Source of the DNA: Armatimonadota bacterium
GTDB lineage: Bacteria > Armatimonadota > UBA5829 > DTJY01
Assembly: GCA_023511795.1 (NCBI GenBank)
Contig: JAIMAU010000001.1
Coordinates: 202,384-266,383, forward strand
Length of the DNA: 64,000 nucleotides
Direction: 5' to 3'
The translations under genes were made by a program, and so were the position numbers. The notes beneath the pieces were generated by a model. The model searched no databases and had not been told where the DNA came from. It saw only the letters and a program-made list of their open reading frames with translations. Each line of letters starts with the position of its first letter. Position 1 is the stretch's first letter. Shown piece by piece: positions 52,871 through 61,501 of this stretch.

Positions 52871-54280
52871 CTATTCCAGCCCGTATTTCTCCCGTATGTA
52901 TTTGTCTATGCCCCTTGCCGCAATCTTGCCCGCGCCCATTGCCGAGATGACAGTTGCCTCGCCGGTAACCGCATCGCCCCCTGCGAAAACGCCTGGAATT
53001 GAGGTCATCCCAGTCTCAGGGTCAATAATTATGCCTCCCCAACTCTCCGTCTCTAACCCTTCCGTCGTCTGGCGAATCAGTGGGTTTGGGTTCTGCCCAA
53101 GAGCAACAATCACCATGTCGCATTCAATCTCGAACTCCGACCCTTCGACGGCGATGGGACGCCGTCTGCATGATTCGTCCGGCTCGCCAAGCTCCATGCG
53201 AAGGCATTCCATCGCCCTCACGGCGCCGTTGTCGTCGCTTATAAAGCGCTTTGGGTTTGTTAAAAGCTGGAAAACAACGCCCTCCTGCTCGGCATTTTCG
53301 ACCTCTTCCGCACGAGCAGGCATCTCAGCGCGGCTTCTTCGATAGACAATCATTACTTTCTCGGCGCCAACCCGCAGAGCTGTTCTAGCACAGTCCATTG
53401 CTGTGTTTCCCGCACCCACAACGCAAACCTTCTTCGGTTTCTTAAGTGGAGTGGCGTAGTCATCTCTATGCGCCCTCATTAGATTGATTCTAGTGAGCCA
53501 TTCATTGCCGGAGTAGATGCCAGAAAGATTCTCCCCAGGTATACCCAAAAGTTTCGGAGCGCCTGCACCTGTCCCGATGAATACTGCATCATAGCCCTGC
53601 TCTAATAGAGCATTCAGCCGAAACGTGCGGCCGATGATTACGTTTGTTAGGAAGGTGACGCCAAGCGATTTAACGTAGTCTATCTCGCGGTCCAACACTG
53701 CGCGGGGGAGTCTAAACTCCGGGATGCCATATCTTAGGACTCCGCCCAGCTTGTGAAGCGCCTCGAATATCGTGACAGAATAGCCCATCTTTGCAAGGTC
53801 GCCGGCAACCGTGAGTCCCGCAGGGCCGCTCCCTATTACAGCAACGTGGTACTTCGATAGTTCGGGGTTCGATGGCTTTGGGACGTCGAAAGGATTAGCA
53901 CAAGCCGCTTCATAATCGGCGGCAAATCGTTCCAACCGACCAATTGCGACGGGCTCATATTTCCTAGCAAGAACGCAGACCTTCTCGCATTGTTCCTCCT
54001 GCGGGCAAACTCTTCCGCATATCGCAGGAAGAGAGTTCGTCTTTTTTATCTCGCGCGCCGCTCCAATGTAATCTTTGTTCTTGATTAGCTCAATGAACTT
54101 CGGGATGTCAATATTCACGGGGCAACCGGCGACGCAAGGTTTCTTGGGGCAATTCAAACATCGCGCAGCTTCCGCCAAAGCTAGCTCCTCAGTGTAACCA
54201 AGAGCGACCTCGTCGAAGTTTTTAATCCTAACCGCGGGATCTTGTTGCGGCATCGGGTTTCGGGGTTTTGTCTCTGCCAT
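52871..54280 (-). CDS. GltD/SudA-like NADPH oxidoreductase subunit (NfnB type)
   Basis: A 469-residue flavoprotein of the glutamate synthase small-chain family. The N-terminal Fe-S domain has CLNCPKKPCVAGCP and CGRVCPQEEQCEKVC; the FAD motif is GSGPAGLTVAGDLAKMGY and the NADPH motif GAGNTAMDCARTALRVGAE. No GltB-type large chain is present. With the adjacent SudB-like gene it forms the pair typical of sulfide dehydrogenase or NfnAB transhydrogenase (NADH-dependent reduced ferredoxin:NADP+ oxidoreductase). The start ATG directly abuts the partner's stop, with AGGAAG inside it, so the two are translationally coupled. Confidence 0.92.
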   Translation of the reverse strand: MAETKPRNPMPQQDPAVRIKNFDEVALGYTEELALAEAARCLNCPKKPCVAGCPVNIDIPKFIELIKNKDYIGAAREIKKTNSLPAICGRVCPQEEQCEKVCVLARKYEPVAIGRLERFAADYEAACANPFDVPKPSNPELSKYHVAVIGSGPAGLTVAGDLAKMGYSVTIFEALHKLGGVLRYGIPEFRLPRAVLDREIDYVKSLGVTFLTNVIIGRTFRLNALLEQGYDAVFIGTGAGAPKLLGIPGENLSGIYSGNEWLTRINLMRAHRDDYATPLKKPKKVCVVGAGNTAMDCARTALRVGAEKVMIVYRRSRAEMPARAEEVENAEQEGVVFQLLTNPKRFISDDNGAVRAMECLRMELGEPDESCRRRPIAVEGSEFEIECDMVIVALGQNPNPLIRQTTEGLETESWGGIIIDPETGMTSIPGVFAGGDAVTGEATVISAMGAGKIAARGIDKYIREKYGLE

Positions 54281-55174
54281 TTACTTCCTAGCTCCATCAA
54301 CAAGTGCGTTAGCGTTGGCTTTGTTTTCTTCGTCAAAGTAGTATGCTTTTCGCGCCCTGAGTTCATCCCAGTCCACTTGATGGGCATCGAAATCAGGGCC
54401 GTCTACACATGTGAACATCGTCTTTCCGCCGACTGTTACCCGACAGCCGCCGCACATCCCCGTGCCGTCAATCATAATCGGGTCGAGGCTTACGATTGTC
54501 TTAACGCCGTAAGGTTGCGTCGTCATTGCAACAGCTTTCATCATCGGAAGTGGGCCAGCGGCGAATACCATGTCAACTTTTTGAGATTCAAGGAGTTCGC
54601 TGAGCGCATCCGTTACTAATCCCTTGCGCCCATATGAGCCGTCATCGGTGGTGATGATGAGCTCGTCGGCGATTTTTCGCATCTCGTCCTCAAGCAAAAT
54701 TAGCGATTTCTCGCGTGCGCCAACGACGACGATTAGTTTATTATTCGCCTTCTTTAGTGATTTAGCAATTGGGTACGCAATGGCAGTCCCAACGCCCCCT
54801 CCAACAACAACGGCGGTGCCGAAGTTGTCAATCTCCGTCGGCTTTCCAAGCGGTCCGGCAATGCTTGCAATGTCTTCACCTTCTTCAAGCTGTCCGAGCT
54901 CCTTTGTGCTGAAGCCGACCTCTTGGAAGATAATCGTAATTGTGCCCTTGTCAACGTCCCAATCGCATATTGTGAGAGGCACGCGCTCACTCTTTTCGCC
55001 AACCCAAACCATAACAAACTGCCCAGCTCTTGCCGCACGTGCGATTAGCGGGGCTCTTATCTCCATGCGGGTTAATGTGGGCGAGAGCTTCTCCTTCTGA
55101 ACTATCGTGTTCCTAAGTTCATCTGGCGTCAAACCAGCAAGCTTGCATGCCGCCGGATATTCTTTCTCGTTCAT
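54281..55174 (-). CDS. SudB/NfnA-like FAD/NAD-binding subunit
   Basis: A 297-residue ferredoxin reductase-like protein of the dihydroorotate dehydrogenase electron-transfer subunit family. Recognised are an FAD-binding RAGQFVMVWVG, an NAD-binding VVGGGVGTAIAYPIAKSL, and the C-terminal [2Fe-2S] motif DGTGMCGGCRVTVGG followed by FTCVDGPDFDAHQVDWDEL. It likely joins the NfnB-type partner in an electron-bifurcating or sulfide-oxidising complex. The N-terminus is about 22 residues longer than usual, but ATG 55174 has an AGGAGG site and is well placed. It is expressed from the promoter at 55211-55239. Confidence 0.92.
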   Translation of the reverse strand: MNEKEYPAACKLAGLTPDELRNTIVQKEKLSPTLTRMEIRAPLIARAARAGQFVMVWVGEKSERVPLTICDWDVDKGTITIIFQEVGFSTKELGQLEEGEDIASIAGPLGKPTEIDNFGTAVVVGGGVGTAIAYPIAKSLKKANNKLIVVVGAREKSLILLEDEMRKIADELIITTDDGSYGRKGLVTDALSELLESQKVDMVFAAGPLPMMKAVAMTTQPYGVKTIVSLDPIMIDGTGMCGGCRVTVGGKTMFTCVDGPDFDAHQVDWDELRARKAYYFDEENKANANALVDGARK

Positions 55175-55210
55175 GAACTCCTCCTGCGCTGAAAACCGCG
55201 TCAGCAGAAA

Positions 55211-55239
55211 ATTCTACAACTCACTTGCATTTTTTGCAA
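55211..55239 (-). promoter_or_regulatory. Promoter for the SudB-SudA-like pair
   Basis: On the minus strand, TTGCAA (55239-55234), 17-bp spacer, TAGAAT (55216-55211). It lies 37 bp ahead of the SudB-like start. Confidence 0.65.
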
Positions 55240-55433
55240 TCCCCCTCGCATGGAAAGACGCAGATAGATTCGTTTTGGCGTGGAATAATTCGAGGTTAGA
55301 GAGGCGGGCAAACTATATGGCGGTTTGTTGTTCTGAATTCAAATACTAGCAAAATTGGCGCAGTTTGCGGCGGCTTTTGTACGGCTTTCGGCGAACTTCG
55401 ATTAGCCGAGGTTCATACAATTTCGGGCAGAAT

Positions 55434-56795
55434 CTAAGCCTTTAGTATTTGCGAATCCTTATGTGGGGCGCTGCTCGGCGGCATTAAGTCGGCTTGCTGT
55501 CCCTGTTCGATGCCTAGTTTTTTCAGCCAGTTTATAATCCTACGCCGATATGCCGTGTTTAGTGCAATTGCAGCAAACCGCAGTTTTAGTGCAGGACCAA
55601 GTCTGCGGAGTATGGAGCTGGTAGAATATACTTGGCGGTAGGCATTTCGCAGTCCCTCGAGTAGCGCTTCTGGTTTCAGACGCGCCGGCTTGTATACGAC
55701 GTGGGCACCATCGTAATGACTCCAGTTCTTATCTATTATCCTGCCTTCCGATTCAAATTCGCGAAAAATCCGCGTCCCTGGGAACGGAGTCAAAATTGAA
55801 AATTGCGCCGCATCAATCTTTGCGCGGTTTACAAATTCAACGGTTCTTTCGAATACACTTTGATCGTCTTCGTCAAATCCGAAAATAAAGGCGGCAAGAA
55901 CGGCAATTCCCACATCATGAAGCCGAGCAACTACTTCCTTATAGTTTGTCTTGGTGTTGATAGTTTTTCCTATGTTTTTCAAAGTGTCGTCGGAAAGCGT
56001 CTCCATCCCAATGAAAAGTCCCATACATCCACTTTCGGCGGCTAATGACATTAGCTCCGGGTGCTTAAGCATACTAAGCGAAGCCTGTCCAAACCATTGC
56101 TTTTTCAACGGTTTTAGGGCTTCGAATAATTTCTTTGCATAGGCAGGATGTCCCATTATGTTGTCGTCCACAATTAGAATAAGGTTTCCCGGAAGCGATT
56201 GGATTTCTTCCACAACGCCTTGCACAGGCCTCATACGATATGTGCGGCCAAAGAAAGAGGTTACTGAGCAGAATGAACAGTTGAAGGGACATCCGCGAGT
56301 AGTTTGCACTGTGTATGCAAAAAGGTAGTATTTTGCATCAACTAGGTCGCGCCTGGGTGAAGGGATGCATTCCGGGTTTGGACGGTCGTCGCTTGCATAG
56401 AATTTGCGCAGTTCGCCCCGGCGAAAGTCTTCGATTACTGCCTCCCATTTTCCCTCTGCTTCACCAATTACTACGGCGTCTGCATGATTCGCTGCTTCCT
56501 CGGGCAGTGCTGTGGCGTGGACTCCCCCAATGACTACGCACTTTCCGCGTTCTCGAAAGCGGTCGGCTATTTCGTATGCTCTATTTGCCGCCGCTGTTGT
56601 GGCTGTTATGCCAACTAAATCGGCGTCTGTATCAAAATCTACGGGCTCTACCGATTCGTCAATGAGTTCGACCTCAACGTCTTCGGGGGTCAGCGATGCC
56701 ACTGTCATAAGCGATAACGGAGGAAAAAGAGGTTTCGGATCTTCTTCGTAGGATTTCTCTTCCTCCATTCGGGGCGCTATTAATGTTGCTTTCAT
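55434..56795 (-). CDS. B12-binding-type radical SAM protein
   Basis: A 453-residue protein with an N-terminal B12-binding-like Rossmann domain (ITATTAAANRAYEIADRFR, then VVIGGVHATALPEEA; the DxHxxG cobalamin ligand motif is not seen) and a radical SAM core with the cluster motif TRGCPFNCSFCSV. Members of this class modify lipids, natural products or cofactors. The substrate is unknown. The C-terminus has a helical region of moderate conservation. Its ATG overlaps the stop of the upstream radical SAM gene by 4 bp, so they are coupled and probably act in one pathway. Confidence 0.88.
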   Translation of the reverse strand: MKATLIAPRMEEEKSYEEDPKPLFPPLSLMTVASLTPEDVEVELIDESVEPVDFDTDADLVGITATTAAANRAYEIADRFRERGKCVVIGGVHATALPEEAANHADAVVIGEAEGKWEAVIEDFRRGELRKFYASDDRPNPECIPSPRRDLVDAKYYLFAYTVQTTRGCPFNCSFCSVTSFFGRTYRMRPVQGVVEEIQSLPGNLILIVDDNIMGHPAYAKKLFEALKPLKKQWFGQASLSMLKHPELMSLAAESGCMGLFIGMETLSDDTLKNIGKTINTKTNYKEVVARLHDVGIAVLAAFIFGFDEDDQSVFERTVEFVNRAKIDAAQFSILTPFPGTRIFREFESEGRIIDKNWSHYDGAHVVYKPARLKPEALLEGLRNAYRQVYSTSSILRRLGPALKLRFAAIALNTAYRRRIINWLKKLGIEQGQQADLMPPSSAPHKDSQILKA

Positions 56796-58156
56796 TTTTG
56801 TTCATCTCCTTTCGCCCAATCATAGCCTTGTTCCCAAGGTATGCTGGCGATTGCCTGGTATGCCTTTGCGTAGTTGTCAAGCTCAGGAGCAAGGGTGGTG
56901 AGAAGTGCTTCGCCGCCATCAGTTGCAAACGCGTTGTACTTGCATACAACTTCTCTCAAGATGTGTGGATTGTCTATTATCATGCAGGGCGTAAGGTGGT
57001 TCTCGTTGAAAGGCTGTTTCTTCCGAATTGCACGGAAGAACTCCGAGTCTAGGGCTTCTTTCAAAGACTTACTGCGTATGTTGTCAACCGCAAAGTGTGA
57101 GAACACGCAGGGTTCCACGTCGCCCCTGTGGTTAATGTGGGCGTAGAGCCTGCCTCCAGCCATGCAGCCCCTGGTGAGAGGCCCGTCGTTCCAAAAGTCG
57201 CCGACGAATATCGGCCGTGTGCGTCTTATCTCCAGCGTGCGAGCGCGAAGGCGGTCGCGTTGCTCCGGGGTCGGCATAAGGTCAATCGATGGGTTCTTTC
57301 CTATGGGAATGTATGTGAAGAACCAGCCGAAGTAAGCCCCCTGTTCGATGTAGTAGTCGATGAATCTTTCGTCGGTCAAGATGTCTACATTGCGGCTGGT
57401 CGCTGTTGCAGAGAATCCGTAAATGCATCCATTGGCTTTGAGGGCTTCCATTGCCGCGATTATCTTCTTGTGAGCGCCTTTCCCCCGCCGCTCATCTGTT
57501 TCCTGCTCGAATCCTTCGACGCTTATGGCGGGAACGACGTTGCCAAGCTCGCCCAGCACTTTTGCGGTCTCTTCGTCTATTAGTGTGCCATTTGTGTAGA
57601 TTTGGAACGCAACGTCATTGTGCTTTTTGTATATCTCTAGTAGGTCTTTGCGGATAAATGGCTCCCCGCCAGATATAGTGATGAAGTGGATGCCCATTTC
57701 TTTTGCTTCGGTTACTATTCTGTCTACCTCTTCCGTGGTCAGTTCTTCTTTTTGGTCATACGCTCCAGCGTAGCATCCCCAGCATCTAAGATTGCATCTC
57801 ATCGTTGGACTGATGACAAGAAGGAAGGGCGGATAGTAGCCATGGAGGGCTTCGAATTGCTTCCGCTTTTCTGCGCCTTCCCAGGCTCCTCGAACAAAAA
57901 GGTTCATTATTACACCCTCGCGGACCTTGGGACTGATGTCGCGCAAGACCCTGCGAGCAAGTTCAATGGACGGATGACCTTGCTCGAAGAGGTCCCTAAT
58001 CCATGCAATCTGCTTCTTGTGTTCGGGATGCCGTGCAACAATTTCTGCTGCACGTGTTATCTTGATAATGCTGTCGTCGGAGAACTTGCTCAAAAGTGCG
58101 AGCATTTGCTTTAAGGCGAATGAACGACTCTTTGTCGCAAGAGCTGGTCTGTTCAT
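56792..58156 (-). CDS. Radical SAM protein with SPASM-like C-terminal cysteines
   Basis: A 454-residue radical SAM protein. An N-terminal helical part (about 1-100) precedes the cluster motif ISPTMRCNLRCWGCYAG and the ISGGEPF segment. The C-terminal part has additional cysteines (TRGCMAGG, VEPCVFSHF, LTPCMIIDN, EVVCKYNAFA) that may ligate auxiliary Fe-S clusters, as in SPASM or twitch proteins. Substrate unknown; the coupled B12-type partner suggests a two-step modification. ATG 58156 has a GGGGG site about 10 nt upstream. The 1.27-kb region upstream holds the 21-bp palindrome array. Confidence 0.86.
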   Translation of the reverse strand: MNRPALATKSRSFALKQMLALLSKFSDDSIIKITRAAEIVARHPEHKKQIAWIRDLFEQGHPSIELARRVLRDISPKVREGVIMNLFVRGAWEGAEKRKQFEALHGYYPPFLLVISPTMRCNLRCWGCYAGAYDQKEELTTEEVDRIVTEAKEMGIHFITISGGEPFIRKDLLEIYKKHNDVAFQIYTNGTLIDEETAKVLGELGNVVPAISVEGFEQETDERRGKGAHKKIIAAMEALKANGCIYGFSATATSRNVDILTDERFIDYYIEQGAYFGWFFTYIPIGKNPSIDLMPTPEQRDRLRARTLEIRRTRPIFVGDFWNDGPLTRGCMAGGRLYAHINHRGDVEPCVFSHFAVDNIRSKSLKEALDSEFFRAIRKKQPFNENHLTPCMIIDNPHILREVVCKYNAFATDGGEALLTTLAPELDNYAKAYQAIASIPWEQGYDWAKGDEQK

Positions 58157-58896
58157 GCTTTATTGCCCCCTTTTGTCCCTTGGTTGTAGGTTAAGCAACT
58201 AATTTCTAGTTCCATGGATAGCCTAGGATATCCTTTTCTAAGCGCTAACTGCCGCGTCCAAAGAACCTCCTCCCGATATTTGCAGATTCCGGGCTGGGTT
58301 TGGCTTTGGTTGTTTGTCTGACGCATGTCTTCTTACTTTGTTTGTTATTTACCCCAAACATGCATTATTTATGAGTAGAAAAACCTAATTCCCATAATTT
58401 GTCAAGCACCATTGGTGAAAGCCAGCGGTTGATTCAGCAAAAACAGTCATAAGGAGTATACCCAATAAATCTGTGCTGACAACCATATAGCGCCGCCCAA
58501 GTATTTATGCCGACTTCGCTATTTGGCTGTTGCTCCTCGCTGCGCAGCGAATTGGGATTTGCACGAAGGACTGGACGCTGTGCATGTCGAGATATTGGAA
58601 AGGTGCCGCCGACTGCAGTTTTGGGCTTGCGGCTTTCACCTATTCTTGTTCGCCGTTCGAATAGTGACGAAAACTGCAAACAAAGCAATTGTAAATGCGG
58701 TTGGCGCGTTCAAAAAAGTTCATTAAGCGCTAAACAGCGTGCGCTTCGCCTTTGTCTAATTAGGAAGAGTTTGAGATTTTGTTGGATTAGGTGCTCTTTT
58801 TCTACCCACTTTCTTGCTTTTTTTACTCTTTTATTGCATGCTTGTTGCCATTTTTGCAGAGGTTTATCAGCCGATTGCAAACTTTGATGTGAGGTG
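58157..58896. other. Intergenic region upstream of radical SAM operon
   Basis: No convincing gene on either strand. A TTGACA on the minus strand (plus-strand TGTCAA at about 58400-58405) has no good -10; a perfect 11-bp palindrome CACCATTGGTG lies next to it at 58407-58417. Short ORFs between 58434 and 58887 have no start signal or family resemblance. Confidence 0.5.
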
Positions 58897-59039
58897 GTAC
58901 AAAAGTTTTGTACGTTTGTACAAAACTTTTGTACAGTCGTACAACACTTTTGTACTTCGATACAACACTTTTGTACCGCGGTACAACATTTTTGTACCGC
59001 GGTCTAAAAATGTTGCACAGTTGTACAACATTTTTGCAC
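58897..59039. repeat. Array of seven 17-bp palindromes with 21-bp period
   Basis: Seven units start at 58897, 58918, 58939, 58960, 58981, 59002 and 59023, exactly 21 bp apart, each a 17-bp palindrome around the consensus GTACAAAACTTTTGTAC, with 4-bp non-conserved spacers. Units 1-2 are perfect or near-perfect; units 3-5 and 7 have 1-2 arm mismatches. Unit 6 is an inverted, degenerate copy (its reverse complement resembles unit 7). A degraded eighth copy may follow at 59044. Because the period is seven codons, open frames with heptapeptide repeats run through both strands, but variation follows the DNA palindrome. It looks like a multi-site operator/iteron array or an RNA hairpin array. Confidence 0.85.
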
Positions 59040-59427
59040 AACGGCGCAAAGTCGTTGTTTCAGCGGCTAACTTAATCGAAAATGCGCTGATTTAAGATGG
59101 TGTGCTTGTAGTTTTTGTGCTAGATGAGTCTAATTTATTTGGGCATTTGCCTTTTCTTTTTTGCAAAAGATATGGTTTGGTTTGGCTAATTGATTTTGGT
59201 TTGGTTGGGCGGAAGGCGTGTTTGGGAGGGCATTGCGAAGAATCCCCCCGCTTGGCGGTATTGGTTGGAGGGCTTAGCTTGGTTTTGCCTGCCTTTGAGC
59301 AGGGGGATTCGCTTTGGCTTATTTTGGTTGTGAGCGGCTTCCGCCTAGTTGTTTGGTTTTCTGTGAACCTGCGACGGTGCTTGCCGCCCGATGCTGGACC
59401 CTGCGTTTGCCTTCGGGGATTGCTCTT
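59040..59427. other. GT-rich intergenic region with inverted repeat
   Basis: The + strand is rich in G and T with repeated TTTGG words (about 59168-59210). GAATCCCCC (59240-59248) pairs with GGGGGATTC (59302-59310) over a 53-nt loop. No ORF is supported. Confidence 0.45.
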
Positions 59428-60387
59428 TTACTTTGATGGCTTTTTCTTCAGCAAATGTTTGTCGAAGAATGCGTCTATCTTTTCGTCAACATCGGGTCGC
59501 GAGGGCCACCCGTGTTTTCCACCTTTCACTATGTAAATGTGAGAGTCGACTCCCGCTTTTCTCAGCACGTCGTGGAGCAATTGGCTTTGGCTGTGCGGAG
59601 TTAGGGGGTCGTTGTCTCCGTGGAAGATGTAGAACGGCGGGTCGTCTTTTGATGCGTATGTCGTTGGGCTGGCTTTCCGACAGAGTTCTGGGTTCTCCCA
59701 GAAGGGTCCACCGAGGAGCCCCGAGGCTGAATCTTTCCCGTCGTGAATCATAAAGCGCTCGGTTGCTTTGCCTTGCTTCACCAACTCTTCTATCGCTAGG
59801 AAGTCCGTCATTCCATAGAAGTCTACAACGGCTTGAACGCGGCTGGAATATTCTTGCCAGCCTCCGTTGCCTTCGAATTCCTCTATTCCGCCGGTTGTAC
59901 CAAGCATGGACACGAGGTAACCGCCTGCGGAAGCGCCCCAAACGCCTATCCTTTCGGGGTCTAGGTTGTACTTTTTTGAATGTGCGCGGAGGAACCGAAT
60001 TGCACACTTGCAGTCGTGGATTTGCGCTGGGAATATCTTTTCGGTACTGAATCTGTAGTCGATTGTAACGCCCAAGTATCCGCGTCTAACGAAGCGGATG
60101 AGGCGCGGATAGCCGGATGTCTTGCTTCCACCGCGGAACCCTCCGCCGTGTATCCAGACTATTACGGGCATAGGGTCTTTTGACGGCTTCTTTAGGCGGA
60201 GAATGTCCAATCTGTGCTTCTCGTTTCCGTCGAGGCTGTAGGGGATGTCTTTTATTAGCTCGATGTCGTCGGGTATTTGGAACTCGGACTTTGTTGGCGC
60301 GGTTTGCTTTTCGGTTGCAGGAACGACCGCGGCAATTGCTATTGAGATTAAGGCGAAGATTAGGGCGAACGAGGTTGTTGTGTACAT
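59428..60387 (-). CDS. Secreted alpha/beta hydrolase, esterase-like
   Basis: A 319-residue carboxylesterase of the BD-FAE/HSL-like group. A signal peptide (MYTTTSFALIFALISIAIAA) is followed by the oxyanion motif IHGGGFRGG, the nucleophile elbow GASAGG, the acid in DNDPLTPHS and the catalytic His in KGGKHGW. Candidate substrates are acetyl or feruloyl esters of plant polysaccharides; in line with the lyases and glycosidases upstream, this is inference. It is one member of a tandem pair with 60389-61366; the pair is separated by 1 bp and shares about one half of its motifs, so it arose by duplication. Confidence 0.9.
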   Translation of the reverse strand: MYTTTSFALIFALISIAIAAVVPATEKQTAPTKSEFQIPDDIELIKDIPYSLDGNEKHRLDILRLKKPSKDPMPVIVWIHGGGFRGGSKTSGYPRLIRFVRRGYLGVTIDYRFSTEKIFPAQIHDCKCAIRFLRAHSKKYNLDPERIGVWGASAGGYLVSMLGTTGGIEEFEGNGGWQEYSSRVQAVVDFYGMTDFLAIEELVKQGKATERFMIHDGKDSASGLLGGPFWENPELCRKASPTTYASKDDPPFYIFHGDNDPLTPHSQSQLLHDVLRKAGVDSHIYIVKGGKHGWPSRPDVDEKIDAFFDKHLLKKKPSK

Positions 60388-60388
60388 T

Positions 60389-61366
60389 TTACTTCTTCCT
60401 TTCCTTTAGGTGCTTGTCGAAGAAATCCATAACCAATTTATCGGGTTCAGGGCTTTTGAAGCCGTGCCCTGCACCTTTCACGATGTGGAGCGTGCATTCA
60501 ATTCCGTTTTTCTTGAGAGCTTCGTAGAATGCCTTGCTTTGGCTGAGGGGGACGAGGTCGTCATTTTCGCCATGCGCGATAAAGAACGGCGGATCTTTTT
60601 TATCGATGTAGGTAGTGGGGCTGGCTTTCTTCGCAACGTCAATTTTCTTGGAGAAAGGTCCGCCAAGGAGTTTGGAGATTGCTCCATTTGCGCGCTTTCG
60701 CTCTAGCTCTTCGATGTTAAATCCTTTTTTCTTCGCCTCTTCTGCCCAATATAGGAAGTCAGTGGGACCGAAGTAATCGGCGACAGCTTGGACTTTGCTA
60801 GAGAACTTTTCCCATCCGCCGTTCCCTTCAAGTTCTTTCACGCCGCCTGATGTACCTAAGAGGGCGACGAGGTGGCCGCCGGCGGAGGAGCCCCAAGCGC
60901 CGATGTGATTGGAATCAACGTTGTAATCTTTGGCGTGGGCGCGGAGCCACCGAACAGCACATTTGCAGTCCTCGATTTGAGCGGGGAACGGGGCCTTATC
61001 GGTGAGGCGGTAATTAATTGTAACGCAGAAGTACCCGTTTTGGGCGAGTGGGATGATTTTTCGAATGCCTGCCTCTTTGCTTCCACTTTGCCATCCCCCG
61101 CCGTGAACAAAGATAACGGCTGGCATTGGTTTGATGGACGGGCGTTTTGGGCGGACAATGTCGAGTGTGAGAGGTTCGTCCCCGCCTTTACCATATTCCA
61201 CGTTGCGTATGATTTCGATGTCGGCTGGGATGGCTAGTCTAGGGGCAAGCGCCTGAAGGCACAAAGCTGGGTTATTGGAGTTCAGACAAGCGGCACAGGC
61301 GAGCAAGAAAACGAGAATGGCGAGCGTCCACCTTACATATGGGCTGTAGCTTGTTCGATTAGTCAT
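60389..61366 (-). CDS. Exported alpha/beta hydrolase, paralogue of the next gene
   Basis: A 325-residue esterase-like protein. The N-terminus has a membrane or signal segment (WTLAILVFLLACAACL), perhaps lipoprotein-like because of its Cys, then VHGGGWQSG (oxyanion), AWGSSAGGHLVALLG (nucleophile Ser), ENDDLVPLSQ (acid) and KGAGHGFK (His). It is the upstream gene of the tandem pair. A lid region that differs from its partner (EEAKKKGFNIEELERKRA) suggests a different ester substrate. No strong Shine-Dalgarno is visible for its ATG. Confidence 0.88.
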   Translation of the reverse strand: MTNRTSYSPYVRWTLAILVFLLACAACLNSNNPALCLQALAPRLAIPADIEIIRNVEYGKGGDEPLTLDIVRPKRPSIKPMPAVIFVHGGGWQSGSKEAGIRKIIPLAQNGYFCVTINYRLTDKAPFPAQIEDCKCAVRWLRAHAKDYNVDSNHIGAWGSSAGGHLVALLGTSGGVKELEGNGGWEKFSSKVQAVADYFGPTDFLYWAEEAKKKGFNIEELERKRANGAISKLLGGPFSKKIDVAKKASPTTYIDKKDPPFFIAHGENDDLVPLSQSKAFYEALKKNGIECTLHIVKGAGHGFKSPEPDKLVMDFFDKHLKERKK

Positions 61367-61501
61367 TTTGGCATCGCGCTCCCTTGTTGGTGCTGTTTGC
61401 TTTTTGTGTTGTTTGGGCCTATGGAATGTTCAGTTGGGCTGAACAGCTTGGTTGCGGTTGCTTATGTTTAGCGTATGATAACCCCAAGAGTAGGGAATTG
61501 T
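61367..61501. other. Intergenic region, hairpin only
   Basis: TGTTCAG (61427-61433) pairs with CTGAACA (61439-61445), 7 bp over a 5-nt loop, without a T-run. Confidence 0.4.

Noticed and set aside
58897-59039. CRISPR array
   Set aside because: Repeats are 17 bp palindromes with 4-bp spacers and no cas genes nearby; CRISPR spacers are about 30 bp.
58814-59095. Heptapeptide-repeat ORFs on both strands over the palindrome array
   Set aside because: A 21-bp period gives open frames on both strands automatically. The starts lack ribosome-binding sites, and variation in the units follows the DNA palindrome.
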